In this document: piece by piece, positions 16,271 to 24,486 of the stretch
How the letters are laid out: every line of letters starts with the position of its first letter
Position numbering within the stretch: position 1 is the stretch's first letter
Source: an uncultured Oscillospiraceae bacterium
Lineage (GTDB): Bacteria > Bacillota > Clostridia > Oscillospirales > Oscillospiraceae
Length of the DNA stretch: 52,506 bases
Direction: 5' to 3'
Assembly (NCBI GenBank): GCA_944385535.1
Contig: CALWXR010000012.1
Location: 1 to 52,506 of the forward strand
Made by a program: the position numbers and the translations under genes
Notes under the pieces: model-generated
The model's database searches: none
The model's input: the letters and a program-made list of their open reading frames with translations, nothing else
What the model was told of the DNA's origin: nothing

Positions 16271-17541
16271 ACCATGGCTACGGCGCTGCGCAGAGTATCC
16301 AGATCATACCGGCGTACATCCACGCCGCCGACCGTCAGGCTGCCGTCCGTAATGTCGTACAGACGGGGAATCAGCTGCACCAGAGAGGTCTTGGACGAAC
16401 CGGTGCCGCCGAGAATGCCCACCGTCTGGCCGGAAGGGATATGCAGGCTGATGCGGTCCAGCACCTTTTTGTCCGCTTTGGACGCGTAGGAAAAGCTGAC
16501 GTTTTCAAAGCAGATCTCACCGCTGCTGACCTCATATACCGGCTGCTCCGGATTGGCAATATCTGTTTTTTCCTGTAGCAGCTCCCCGATCCGCTTGGCG
16601 GAGGAGCTGGCAATGGTGATCATGGCAAACACCATGGACAGCATCATCAGGCTGGTGAGAATTTGAATGGCGTAGGTAATCAGGGCGGTGAGGTCTCCGG
16701 TGGTCAGGCCAAGGGCCGGATTGTTTCCGCTGGCGAGGATCGCTTTCGCTCCGATCCAGGAAATCAGGATCATGCAGGCGTACATACAAGCCTGCATCAG
16801 AGGGCTGTTCAGGGCAATGAGCCGTTCGCCCTTTCCGAAATCCTCATAGATGCTCTGAGAGATCTTTTTGAATTTGCCGGTTTCATGCTCCTCCTGGTTG
16901 AAGGATTTTACCACACGAATGCCCCGCAGATTCTCCTGCACCACATTGTTCAGCCCGTCGTAGGTGTGGAATACCCGCTCGAATACCGGATGTACCTTTA
17001 GGATAATCAGGGATAAAAGGATGGCCAAAACCGGGATGACCGCCAGAAACACCAGCGAGATGCTGCGGTTGATGCCAAAGGAAACGATCATGGAAAATAC
17101 GATCATGATCGGTCCCCGAATCGCCATACGGATCAGCATTTGATAGGCGTTCTGCACATTGGTCACATCCGTTGTCAGGCGGGTAACAATGGACGTCGTG
17201 GAGAATTTGTCAATGTTTGAAAAAGCGAAGGTCTGCACGTTGTCGTACATATCTTGCCGCAAATTGGCGGCAAACCCGGCGGCGGCCTTCGCGCCAATAT
17301 GGGCCGACAGCATTCCCACGCCCAGCTCCAGCAAAGCAAAGATCAGAAGGGCGATGGCGTACTTCCATACAACGTCCATGTTTCCGGCTTCAATGCCGAA
17401 GTCGATCAGATCCGCCATGCAAAGGGGAATGATGATTTCCATCACAACCTCCATAACAGAGAGGAAGATGGTCGTCCACGAGCCTTTTTTGTGTTCCCGC
17501 AGACTGTTCAGTAGTGTTCGAATCAAAATAAATGCACTCAT
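16271..17541 (-). pseudogene. ABC exporter subunit 1, nucleotide-binding domain truncated
   Basis: From the ATG at 17541 the product begins MSAFILIRTLLNSLREHKKG and has a full six-helix TMD, then an NBD with Walker A GGTGSSKT. After LDTLRSAVAMV the expected Q-loop, LSGGQ signature and Walker B are absent. The frame passes into the TMD of subunit 2 out of register and stops at 16009. The join contains a short ATGG microhomology. The 5' end, MarR control and operators are intact. The break could be a true deletion of roughly 0.9 kb or an assembly collapse between paralogous genes. Confidence 0.85.
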
Positions 17542-17548
17542 TTCTTTT

Positions 17549-17562
17549 TGTAGCACGCTACA
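17549..17562. promoter_or_regulatory. MarR operator palindrome, site 1
   Basis: TGTAGCACGCTACA, a perfect palindrome apart from the central AC, lies directly before the ABC subunit 1 start codon. Confidence 0.7.
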
Positions 17563-17590
17563 TTTTAGGGATATTTTTGCGCCTGCGATA

Positions 17591-17604
17591 TGTAGCAGGC
17601 TACA
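17591..17604. promoter_or_regulatory. MarR operator palindrome, site 2
   Basis: TGTAGCAGGCTACA is in the marR-ABC intergenic gap, 42 bases from site 1 (four helical turns). Confidence 0.7.
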
Positions 17605-17648
17605 TTTTTGCCGGAAAAATTGACCGGCGCAGAATCGTCCAGCCAATT

Positions 17649-18065
17649 TTACTCTATGTTTTTCAAGATTTGGTCCAGCATTCGCTTCAGTTCGGCTGCC
17701 TCAGCCGGAGAAAAAGAACGCAGCAAAATCTGCTCATGTTCTTTTGTGACCTGTTCCATGGTCCGACCCATCCGGTGTGCCGTTTCTGTCAGCCGAACCA
17801 TTTTGTTTCGCCGGTCCCCCGGATCGAACCATGTATCCAGAAAGCCGTTCTGCTCCATGCGGGAAACGACGCCCACCACAGTCGGATGAGAAACCTGCAG
17901 ATAATCTTCGATTTCCTTCTGCGTCGCCTCCCCGCCTTTTTCGTTGAGAAAGGCCAGTACCCGGCTTTGGGTCAGTGTCAGATTATGCTGCTTCAAATCC
18001 GCATCGGCGCGAACCTTTAACCTTTCTGTAATCAGCTTCAGCTTATAGCCAATATCCTGCTCCAC
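17649..18065 (-). CDS. MarR family transcriptional regulator
   Basis: A 138-residue winged-helix protein: LTLTQSRVLAFLNEKGGEAT, recognition region YLQVSHPTVVGVVSRMEQNG and wing DPGDRRNKMVRLTETA. It leads the ABC exporter operon and is flanked by three copies of a 14-bp palindrome (17549, 17591, 18087), one over its own promoter region, so it most likely represses itself and the exporter until a ligand (probably the exported compound) binds. The start ATG follows a GGGAGGAGGTGTCACGTGGAGC-like region in minus orientation (two SD options). Confidence 0.93.
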   Translation of the reverse strand: MEQDIGYKLKLITERLKVRADADLKQHNLTLTQSRVLAFLNEKGGEATQKEIEDYLQVSHPTVVGVVSRMEQNGFLDTWFDPGDRRNKMVRLTETAHRMGRTMEQVTKEHEQILLRSFSPAEAAELKRMLDQILKNIE

Positions 18066-18086
18066 GTGACACCTCCTCCCTTTAAC

Positions 18087-18100
18087 TGTAGCACACTACA
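18087..18100. promoter_or_regulatory. MarR operator palindrome, site 3
   Basis: TGTAGCACACTACA lies 22 bases upstream of the marR start codon, where it would block the promoter. It has one mismatch relative to the other two sites. Confidence 0.7.
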
Positions 18101-18170
18101 TATTATAAGACATTATTCGGCTCCTGTCAAGCACTGCGGCAAAATAATATGATGCGAGAGGGTATGCGCG

Positions 18171-18215
18171 CCATTCCGGAATGGAGAAACGGCATAGCCG
18201 AAGCTACGCCGTTTC
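18171..18215. other. Paired hairpins between marR and tRNA-Val
   Basis: The palindrome CCATTCCGGAATGG (18171-18184) is followed by GAAACGGC-TAGC / GCTA-GCCGTTTC (18186-18215) around a CGAA tetraloop. These lie about 60-100 bases downstream of the minus-strand tRNA and may terminate it or mark a repeat. The rest of 18101-18271 shows nothing else. Confidence 0.4.
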
Positions 18216-18271
18216 CGAAAAACAATCTTATGCTGTTTTATTGAGCCGCCCCGGAAGGGTGGCTGATCGTT

Positions 18272-18348
18272 TGGTGGACGATATAGGACTCGAACCTATG
18301 ACCTTCCGCACGTCAAGCGGATGCTCTAGCCAGCTGAGCTAATCGTCC
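18272..18348 (-). tRNA. tRNA-Val (anticodon GAC), CCA encoded
   Basis: Read on the minus strand, the acceptor GGACGAT (18342-18348) pairs with ATCGTCC before discriminator A and an encoded CCA (18272-18274). The D-arm AGCTCAGCTGGCTAGAGC, the anticodon arm TCCGC-TTGACGT-GCGGA with GAC at positions 34-36, and the T-arm with GGTTCGAGTCC are all canonical. The total is 77 nt including CCA. Confidence 0.96.
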
Positions 18349-18441
18349 ATAGGGCACTTACTGATTCAGTATACATACAAGGCGGGTTTTTGTCAAGGCT
18401 TTTCGGGCAAAATACCTTTTTACCCTGCCGGGGGCTGATAC

Positions 18442-18470
18442 TTGCGAAAATGGGGATCCTGATATATAAT
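18442..18470 (+). promoter_or_regulatory. Promoter of the ymdB operon
   Basis: TTGCGA (18442-18447), a 17-base spacer and a perfect TATAAT (18465-18470) lie 72 bases before ymdB. The untranslated leader contains a small ACGCCC/GGGCGT hairpin. Confidence 0.65.
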
Positions 18471-18541
18471 GGGTAAAATACAGGACAAGGCCCGAAAAAC
18501 GCCCGTGGGGGCGTCTAATTTGGGTATCAGGAGGAAATGCT

Positions 18542-19318
18542 ATGGAATTGAGAGTTCTGTCTGTAGGAGATGTGGTGGGAAATCCCGGTCTGGAGCGGGT
18601 TCGGCGGCATCTGCGGCAGATGAAGCGGGATTGTCAAGCGGATTTTACCGTAGTCAACGGAGAGAACGCCGCGGTGGTGGGCCTGCTTCCCCACCAGGCG
18701 GAGGAGATCTTCAACGCCGGGGCGGACTGCATCACCATGGGCAACCACACCTGGGGCAAGCGGGAGATCGTGGACTATATGGACGAGTGTCCCCACATTC
18801 TTCGCCCCGCCAATTACGCGCCCCAGGTTCCCGGCCGGGGCTGGCAGGTATTTGACACCAAGGCCGGGCCGGTGGCGGTGATCGATCTGATCGGCCGGTG
18901 CAATATGGACTACGGGCCGGACAACCCCTTTTTGTTGGTGGAAAAGATCCTGAAGCAGATTGACGCCAAAATCATTCTGGTGGAGTTCCACGCGGAGGCC
19001 ACCTCGGAAAAGCTGGCTATGGGTCACATGCTGGACGGCCGGGTCAGCGCCCTGTGGGGCACCCACACCCACGTTCCCACGTCGGACGCCCAGGTTTTGC
19101 CCAAGGGAACGGGGTATGTGACGGATCTTGGCATGACCGGGCCGAAAAACTCGGTTTTAGGGATCCGGCCGGAACTCTCCATCGCCAAATTCCGGGGCGA
19201 TCTGACAGAGCGCTACCGCTGGGCGGAGGGCCCTTCCAAAATGGAGGCGGTGCTCTTCACCATTGACAGCGCTTCCGGCAAATGCGTGAAGGCAGAGAGG
19301 GTGGATCAATGGGACTGA
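18542..19318 (+). CDS. ymdB: YmdB family metallophosphoesterase (2',3'-cyclic nucleotide phosphodiesterase)
   Basis: A 258-residue enzyme starting MELRVLSVGDVVGNPGLERV after AGGAGGAAATGCT. Metal-binding motifs: GDVVGNPG, VVNGENAAVVG, MGNHTWGK, VEFHAEATSEKLAM and GTHTHVPTSD. These match the TIGR00282 family, which hydrolyses 2',3'-cAMP and in Bacillus affects biofilm and motility decisions. Its stop overlaps the start of the following SbcD-like gene, so the three genes are probably one operon. Confidence 0.95.
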   Translation: MELRVLSVGDVVGNPGLERVRRHLRQMKRDCQADFTVVNGENAAVVGLLPHQAEEIFNAGADCITMGNHTWGKREIVDYMDECPHILRPANYAPQVPGRGWQVFDTKAGPVAVIDLIGRCNMDYGPDNPFLLVEKILKQIDAKIILVEFHAEATSEKLAMGHMLDGRVSALWGTHTHVPTSDAQVLPKGTGYVTDLGMTGPKNSVLGIRPELSIAKFRGDLTERYRWAEGPSKMEAVLFTIDSASGKCVKAERVDQWD

Positions 19319-20370
19319 AAATTTTACACACCGCCGACTGGCACCTGGACTCCCCATTCACCGGGTTTTCCCAGGCCCAGCGGGAGGTATTAAAGCAGCG
19401 ACAGCGGGAGATCCCCCGGAAAGTAGCGGAAGCCTGCCGCCGGGAAAACTGTCAAATGATGCTGCTGGCGGGAGATGTTTTTGACGGGGTTCCCAATCGG
19501 GACACCGTGGACAGCCTGAAGGCCGTCCTGGGCTCTATCGCCGTTCCCGTATTCATTGCCCCGGGCAATCACGACTTTATCGGCCCGGACAGCCCCTGGC
19601 TGGAGGTCTGGCCGGAGAACGTTCATATCTTCGCCGGGCCCATCTCTTCGGTTTCCCTGCCGGAACTGGACTGCCGGGTATACGGGGCGGGCTATGAGAG
19701 CATGGACTGCGGCCCCCTGCTGGCCCGGTTTCAAAGGGAAGGGGATGAGCGCTACCACATTGGGGTGCTCCACGGGGATCCTGTGCAAAAAAATTCCCCC
19801 TACTGCCCCATTACCAACGCCCAGGTGCGCTCCTCGGGCTTGGACTGCCTTGCCCTGGGCCACATCCACAAGGCGGGCTTTTTCCGCGCCGGCCAGACCC
19901 TGTGCGTCTGGCCCGGGTGTCCCATGGGCCGGGGCTGGGACGAGGCCGGGGAAAAGGGCGTATGCGTCCTGACCCTGGAGGAAGAGGCCCAGGTTCAGGC
20001 GGTTCCCCTGGACACCCTGCGGTTTCATAATCTGCAAGCCGACGTGGAGGGCGGGGCGGAGGAAGCCCTGGAAAAGCTTCTGCCGGGGGCGGGAAGCCAG
20101 GACTTTTACCGGATCACCCTGACCGGCTACGGAAGCGTCGATCCGGCGGCCTTGCGGCGGCGGTTCCCGGAATTCCCCAATCTGGAGCTTCGGGACGAAA
20201 CACGGCCCCCCCTGGATATCTGGGCGGGAGCCGGCGCAGATACCCTGGAAGGGGTGTACTTCCGCCTTCTTCAGGAAGAATTGGAAGCTTCCCCGGACAA
20301 CCGGGAGATCATACAGCGCGCCGCTGAAATTTCCCGCAGGCTGCTGGACGGCCGGGAGGTGCAGCTATGA
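19309..20370 (+). CDS. SbcD/YhaO-like DNA repair metallophosphoesterase
   Basis: A 353-residue calcineurin-like phosphoesterase with MGLKILHTADWHLDSP, LLAGDVFDGV, IAPGNHDFIG, GVLHGDP and LALGHIHKAG, the five metal-ligand blocks of SbcD/Mre11 nucleases. It should cleave DNA ends or hairpins together with the ATPase encoded immediately downstream (4-base overlap, ATGA). The ATG at 19309 overlaps the ymdB stop. The C-terminal 120 residues form the capping/adaptor region. Confidence 0.92.
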   Translation: MGLKILHTADWHLDSPFTGFSQAQREVLKQRQREIPRKVAEACRRENCQMMLLAGDVFDGVPNRDTVDSLKAVLGSIAVPVFIAPGNHDFIGPDSPWLEVWPENVHIFAGPISSVSLPELDCRVYGAGYESMDCGPLLARFQREGDERYHIGVLHGDPVQKNSPYCPITNAQVRSSGLDCLALGHIHKAGFFRAGQTLCVWPGCPMGRGWDEAGEKGVCVLTLEEEAQVQAVPLDTLRFHNLQADVEGGAEEALEKLLPGAGSQDFYRITLTGYGSVDPAALRRRFPEFPNLELRDETRPPLDIWAGAGADTLEGVYFRLLQEELEASPDNREIIQRAAEISRRLLDGREVQL

Positions 20371-22490
20371 GAATCTATAAAATGACCGCCACCTTTGGCA
20401 AGCTGGAGCAGCAGACCCTGACCTTAGAGCCGGGACTGAACATCATCACCGCTCCCAACGAATGGGGCAAAAGCACCTGGTGCGGCTTTCTCGCGGCGAT
20501 GCTTTACGGCCTGGACACCCGGGCAAAGTCCACAAAAACAACCCTGGCGGACAAGGAGCGGTTCGCCCCCTGGTCCGGAAGCCCTATGGCCGGACGGATC
20601 GACCTGAACTGGAAGGGCCGGGACATCACCATCCAGCGGCAAACTAAGGGCCGCGTTCCTCTGGGAGAATTCAAGGCCTATGAGACCGCCTCCGGTCTGC
20701 CGGTGCCGGAATTGACCGCCGCCAACTGCGGAAGCCTGCTGCTGGGGGTGGAGCAGAGCGTATTTCGCCGGGCGGGCTTCATCCGTCTGTCCGATCTGCC
20801 TGTGACCCAGGACGAAGCCCTGCGGCGGCGGCTGAACGCTCTGGTAACCACCGGAGACGAAAGCGGCGCGGCGGACCGGCTGGCAGACAATCTGCGGGAT
20901 CTGAAAAACCGCTGCCGCTATAAGCGCACCGGATTGCTCCCCCAGCTGGAGCAGCAGCGGGAAGCGCTGGAAGGGAAGCTGGAAGAGCTGGGCAGTCTGG
21001 ATCAGCAGATGAAAAAGCTGAACATGCGCCTGGGGGAGCTGAAGTCCTGGCTGTCACAGCTGCGCAATCACCAGCTGGCCCTGGACCGCTCCGCCGCGGA
21101 AGCCGACGCCGCCCGGGTGGCGGAAGCCCGGGAGGAGCTGGAGCGGGCAGAGGATCGGCTGGCGGTGCTGGAAGCCGCCTGCGCCTCTCTCCCTTCCCTG
21201 GAGGAGACCGAGCAGAAGATCCGGGAATTAAAGGGGCTGCGGGACGAATGGAACGCCCTGCAAATGGAGCTGCAAATGCTGCCCCGGCCCCCTCTGCCTC
21301 CCGCCAAGCGGGAGCCTTTCGGCGACCTGTCCCTGGAGCAGGGGGCGGAAATGGTAAGATCCGACCAGGAAACCTACAGCAAGCTTCGCCGCAGCAAGGA
21401 CGATGTTCTGTCCCTGTTCCTGGGCGCCGTGGCGCTGATCGGGGCGGTGGTATTGCTGGTGATCAGACAGTATCCCGCCGCCGGGATCACCGCCGGGGCG
21501 GGGCTTTTGGCCCTGATCCTGGCCCTGGGAAAAAAGCGGGCCAAGGATTTGGAGCTGAAAAAGCTGGAAAGCAAGTACGGCTCTCCCGACGCCGCCCACT
21601 GGGCCGACGGGCTTCGCTCCTACAGCGAGGAACTGCGCCTGTATAACCAGGCGGTGAAGGAATATCGGGAGTCCCAGGGGGATGTGGAGGTGCGGCAGAT
21701 GGTACTGCGCAAGCGGCGGGAATCGACCTGCGGCGACCAGGAGCCGGAGGCCCTTTTGGAATTCTGGCAGCAGACCGCCGCCAAGCGGATCTCCCTCCAG
21801 GACGCCCGGCGGGAAGCCCAGCGGTGCGGCAAAACCCTGCAAACCTTGACCGCCATGGCAAAGCCCCTGGGTCAGGCGGCGGGGGTGGATGAACTGACCT
21901 TCACCCAGGAGGAAACCACCCGTCTGACAGCGGAATGTATGGCCGAGCAGCAGCGGCTGCAAACCCGGAAAGGGCAGTATGAAGGACGGATGGAAGCCCT
22001 GGGAGACCGGAAGCGTCTGCAAGGGGAGCTGCTGGAAGTAAACCGGCGGATTCAGGATCTGGAGAAAACCTATGCGGCCCTGACCCTGGCCCAGGAGGCC
22101 CTGGTTAAGGCCAGGGAGGAGTTGCAGCGCCGGTTCGCCCCCCGGATCTCCCAGCGCGGAGGGCAGTTCCTGGAAGCCATGACCGGCGGCCGGTACCGGC
22201 AGCTGACCATTGGCGCGGACTTCTCCCTGCTGACCGGAGCTGACACGGAACAGACCATTCGGGACGCCCTGTGGCGCAGCGACGGAACGGTGGATCAGCT
22301 GTATCTGGCTTTGCGCCTGGCGGTAGCGGAAGAGCTGACCCCGGACGCGCCCCTCATTTTGGACGACGCCCTGGCCCGGTTCGACGACGACCGGATGGCC
22401 GCCGCAGTCGGGCTGCTGAAAGATATGTCCAAAAGCAAGCAGGTGATTTTGTTTACCTGCCAGGGCCGGGAAAGCAGCGTCTGTCATTGA
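20367..22490 (+). CDS. YhaN/SbcC-like AAA ATPase with coiled coil and a central membrane hairpin
   Basis: A 707-residue SMC-like protein with Walker A APNEWGKST (residues 30-38), long coiled coils (about 190-300 and 420-590) and Walker B APLILDDALARFDDDRM near the end. Unlike SbcC it has two adjacent hydrophobic helices around residues 348-395 (LFLGAVALIGAVVLLVI and AGITAGAGLLALILAL) instead of a zinc hook, as in the YhaN type. It presumably couples ATP hydrolysis to the upstream nuclease and may tether it to the membrane. Confidence 0.9.
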   Translation: MRIYKMTATFGKLEQQTLTLEPGLNIITAPNEWGKSTWCGFLAAMLYGLDTRAKSTKTTLADKERFAPWSGSPMAGRIDLNWKGRDITIQRQTKGRVPLGEFKAYETASGLPVPELTAANCGSLLLGVEQSVFRRAGFIRLSDLPVTQDEALRRRLNALVTTGDESGAADRLADNLRDLKNRCRYKRTGLLPQLEQQREALEGKLEELGSLDQQMKKLNMRLGELKSWLSQLRNHQLALDRSAAEADAARVAEAREELERAEDRLAVLEAACASLPSLEETEQKIRELKGLRDEWNALQMELQMLPRPPLPPAKREPFGDLSLEQGAEMVRSDQETYSKLRRSKDDVLSLFLGAVALIGAVVLLVIRQYPAAGITAGAGLLALILALGKKRAKDLELKKLESKYGSPDAAHWADGLRSYSEELRLYNQAVKEYRESQGDVEVRQMVLRKRRESTCGDQEPEALLEFWQQTAAKRISLQDARREAQRCGKTLQTLTAMAKPLGQAAGVDELTFTQEETTRLTAECMAEQQRLQTRKGQYEGRMEALGDRKRLQGELLEVNRRIQDLEKTYAALTLAQEALVKAREELQRRFAPRISQRGGQFLEAMTGGRYRQLTIGADFSLLTGADTEQTIRDALWRSDGTVDQLYLALRLAVAEELTPDAPLILDDALARFDDDRMAAAVGLLKDMSKSKQVILFTCQGRESSVCH

Positions 22491-22498
22491 TTTTAAAA

Positions 22499-22559
22499 GG
22501 TTCTATAATAAATGTTGGGGTCAGGTGAAGAGCCTGACCCCAACATTTATTATAGAACC
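22499..22559. repeat. 61-bp perfect palindrome (27-bp arms, 7-base loop)
   Basis: The arm 22499-22525 (GGTTCTATAATAAATG... to GTCAGG) is exactly complementary to 22533-22559, with loop TGAAGAG. It begins 8 bases after the YhaN-like stop codon. The ends (GGTTCTATAATAAATGTTGG) recall ISL3-family termini, so it may be a miniature element that also serves as a terminator. Confidence 0.75.
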
Positions 22560-22563
22560 AAAA

Positions 22564-22588
22564 GGACGCGCCCATTCAGGGCGCGTCC
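22564..22588. repeat. GGACGCGCCC hairpin, copy 1
   Basis: GGACGCGCCC / GGGCGCGTCC around ATTCA; an identical 25-bp copy is at 22928-22952. The two bracket the mosaic element between them. Confidence 0.75.
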
Positions 22589-22619
22589 CCAGAGTGTAGA
22601 AAAAGCTTCTGGCGCATCA

Positions 22620-22877
22620 GCGCCCAAGGCTCCCTTGTGTAAAGGGTAAGCGAAGCGCAGTCGTGGTAGTGAATGACAGCGTAAGTGGGCAGTCAGAGCC
22701 GCGACCGGGCTCGCCGCAGCGAGCTGTCACAAATCTTCGATTTGTGACTGAGGGATTGTGCGGTACAATGTACGAATTCGCTCGCACTTCGGCAAAGTGG
22801 GAACATTCTGCCGCGTCAATCCCTCCGAGCAGGCTTCGCCTGCCCACCTCCCTTTACACTTTTGGAGGCTTTGGTGC
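22620..22877. mobile_element. MITE-like repeat mosaic with imperfect terminal inverted repeats
   Basis: The left end 22620-22646 (containing GGCTCCCTTGTGTAAAGGG) is complementary, with a few mismatches, to 22850-22877 (containing CCCTTTACACTTTTGGAGGC). Inside are shorter palindromes such as GTCACAAATC-TTC-GATTTGTGAC and GCAGGCTTCGCCTGC. There is no coding frame with a family signature in 22491-22971. Elements with GAGCTGTCAC/GTGACTGAGGGATTG text are common between genes in gut Clostridia genomes. Confidence 0.55.
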
Positions 22878-22927
22878 GGTGCTTGTTTATAAACTTCTAC
22901 GCAGAAATTTACTTCTTCGACAGTCTA

Positions 22928-22952
22928 GGACGCGCCCATTCAGGGCGCGTCC
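22928..22952. repeat. GGACGCGCCC hairpin, copy 2
   Basis: Identical in all 25 bases to 22564-22588. It ends 19 bases before the ROK gene stop codon and may terminate that gene on the minus strand. Confidence 0.75.
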
Positions 22953-22971
22953 CAAAGCTATGTTCCGTTAC

Positions 22972-24351
22972 TCAGCGGATTCTGGGCAGGCTGGCAGCCG
23001 CTACAGACTGGCCCACCCGGCGGGTCTTTTCATCGGGCAGCATGACCTGACACTTCTTCGCCAGATCCGGATATTCCGCCACCAGAATTTCCTGGCATAC
23101 CCGCAGAATGGTGTCGCCGCCCTTGCCGGACATGACCCGGCCCAGCATCATCATATGCTCAATGTCATAGAACTGGGAGTAGAGCACCACCGTATAGGCA
23201 AGGTACGCGCCGATGGTTTCAAAAATGGCCTGGGCTCTGGGGTCGTCCTCCTGCATCAACGCCTGAACCACCTTCAGCTTCTCCGCCGGAGACAGGCTTT
23301 CTTCCAGTTCGATTCCCGCCGCCGGGGCCAGCTTGATCACCGCGTCCTGGGAGAAGTACTTGCAGCCTACGCCGTAGTCGGTGGACCACTCGTCCTGCAT
23401 GGCCCCTTCTTGCAGATCCACGGGAGCGAAGGCCAGCTCGTTGATCCAGCCCAGCACATTTTTATCCTTGTCCACATAGCCCACGGCTTCCGAGGTGCCC
23501 ATGGCCACGCCCATGATGCTGCCAACGCCCAAGCCCATAGCGCCGGCCAGGGCGGAAACGTCGCCGTCGTTGGCAACCACAATGGGCACGTCCCCGATTT
23601 CCTTGGCCGCCCGGTCATAGATGGTCTTGACCTTATCCCAATTGCTCCGGGGCACCTTGATGAACAGGGAGGCCACCATGGGGGCGTTGCCGATGAACAC
23701 GCCGGCGGAGGACACGCCGATGGCGTCCACCCGGGGCATTTTGGAGGCGGCGGTCTTGAATGCCTCTACAATATGGCCGTAGTGATAGTCCGGATCCTCC
23801 TGCAATTTGGGGAACCACACCACTTCCTCGGAGTAGACGCACTCCCCGTCCACCACCGCGGACACCTTCCGGTCGGAACCGCCGGCGTCAAAGCCGATGC
23901 GGCAGCCGTCCATGTTCCCGCCCATGGGCTCCGCCATCTCGTTGGCCTGGGGGCAGGCATCCAGGGGCAGATCCAGAATCTCCAGCTCCCGCTCATAAAG
24001 CTGGAAGAAGAAGGTGTGGTCAAATTCCCGCTCCCCGCCGGGGGCGTAGGCCTTCTTCAGCCGCTGGGCAATCGCGCTGCATCCGCAGACGCTGACCCGG
24101 AAGCCGCCGATGGACCACAGCAGGAATTTCACATACCGCTCCACATACCGGTAGTCCGCCTCGGCCATTTCTTCCGTGCCGTAGATAAACGTATGCTGGA
24201 CGGAAACCCTGCCCTTGTCCCGCTCCACGGCAATGGAGATGGGCTGCTTCGCCCCCTTCAGATAGGCTGCCCGCCATACGCCGAAGGGGATAAAGCTCTG
24301 GTCCAGCTTCGGCGCGTGGTTCATCTGATATTCAACGCCAAGATACTGCAT
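22972..24351 (-). CDS. ROK family sugar kinase with an N-terminal extension (amino-sugar kinase)
   Basis: A 459-residue protein. The ROK phosphate-1 block, normally at the N-terminus, appears near residue 157 as GFDAGGSDRKVSAVVDGE. The catalytic Asp block is VVANDGDVSALAGA, then MGVAMGTSEAVGYVD. The zinc motif CxCGxxGCxE is reduced to DYGVGCKYFSQD. About 150 N-terminal residues form an extra domain of unknown role. In this cluster it is the likely kinase making GlcNAc-6-P or ManNAc-6-P from the NanA/AGE product. It has its own promoter (complement of TTGTAT at 24407-24412 and of TATAAT at 24385-24390). The start follows GGAGGAGTAACC. Confidence 0.8.
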   Translation of the reverse strand: MQYLGVEYQMNHAPKLDQSFIPFGVWRAAYLKGAKQPISIAVERDKGRVSVQHTFIYGTEEMAEADYRYVERYVKFLLWSIGGFRVSVCGCSAIAQRLKKAYAPGGEREFDHTFFFQLYERELEILDLPLDACPQANEMAEPMGGNMDGCRIGFDAGGSDRKVSAVVDGECVYSEEVVWFPKLQEDPDYHYGHIVEAFKTAASKMPRVDAIGVSSAGVFIGNAPMVASLFIKVPRSNWDKVKTIYDRAAKEIGDVPIVVANDGDVSALAGAMGLGVGSIMGVAMGTSEAVGYVDKDKNVLGWINELAFAPVDLQEGAMQDEWSTDYGVGCKYFSQDAVIKLAPAAGIELEESLSPAEKLKVVQALMQEDDPRAQAIFETIGAYLAYTVVLYSQFYDIEHMMMLGRVMSGKGGDTILRVCQEILVAEYPDLAKKCQVMLPDEKTRRVGQSVAAASLPRIR

Positions 24352-24384
24352 GGTTACTCCTCCTTATGTTTGGATGTCTCTTTC

Positions 24385-24412
24385 ATTATATCATAGGGAA
24401 TGATGGATACAA
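24385..24412 (-). promoter_or_regulatory. Promoter of the ROK gene
   Basis: On the minus strand TTGTAT, 16 bases, then TATAAT; 34 bases before the ROK start codon. Confidence 0.55.
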
Positions 24413-24456
24413 TACCAATAAACACCGGGTTTTTGCAAAAACAGATTCTTTGAAAT

Positions 24457-24480
24457 CAGCCGCCGGATTCCCGGCGGCTG
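24457..24480 (-). terminator. Hairpin after nanA
   Basis: CAGCCGCCGG / CCGGCGGCTG (24457-24466, 24471-24480) with a 4-base loop starts 7 bases after the nanA stop. The following minus-strand run is only moderately T-rich. Confidence 0.6.
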
Positions 24481-24486
24481 AGATCC

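Noticed and set aside
18272-18348. tRNA-Val as an integration (att) site
   Set aside because: No duplicated tRNA 3' end and no integrase are present; the mobile-element genes are 10 kb away.
22499-22559. Target-site duplication around the 61-bp palindrome
   Set aside because: The eight bases on each side (TTTTAAAA and AAAAGGAC) do not match, so insertion cannot be proven from the flanks.
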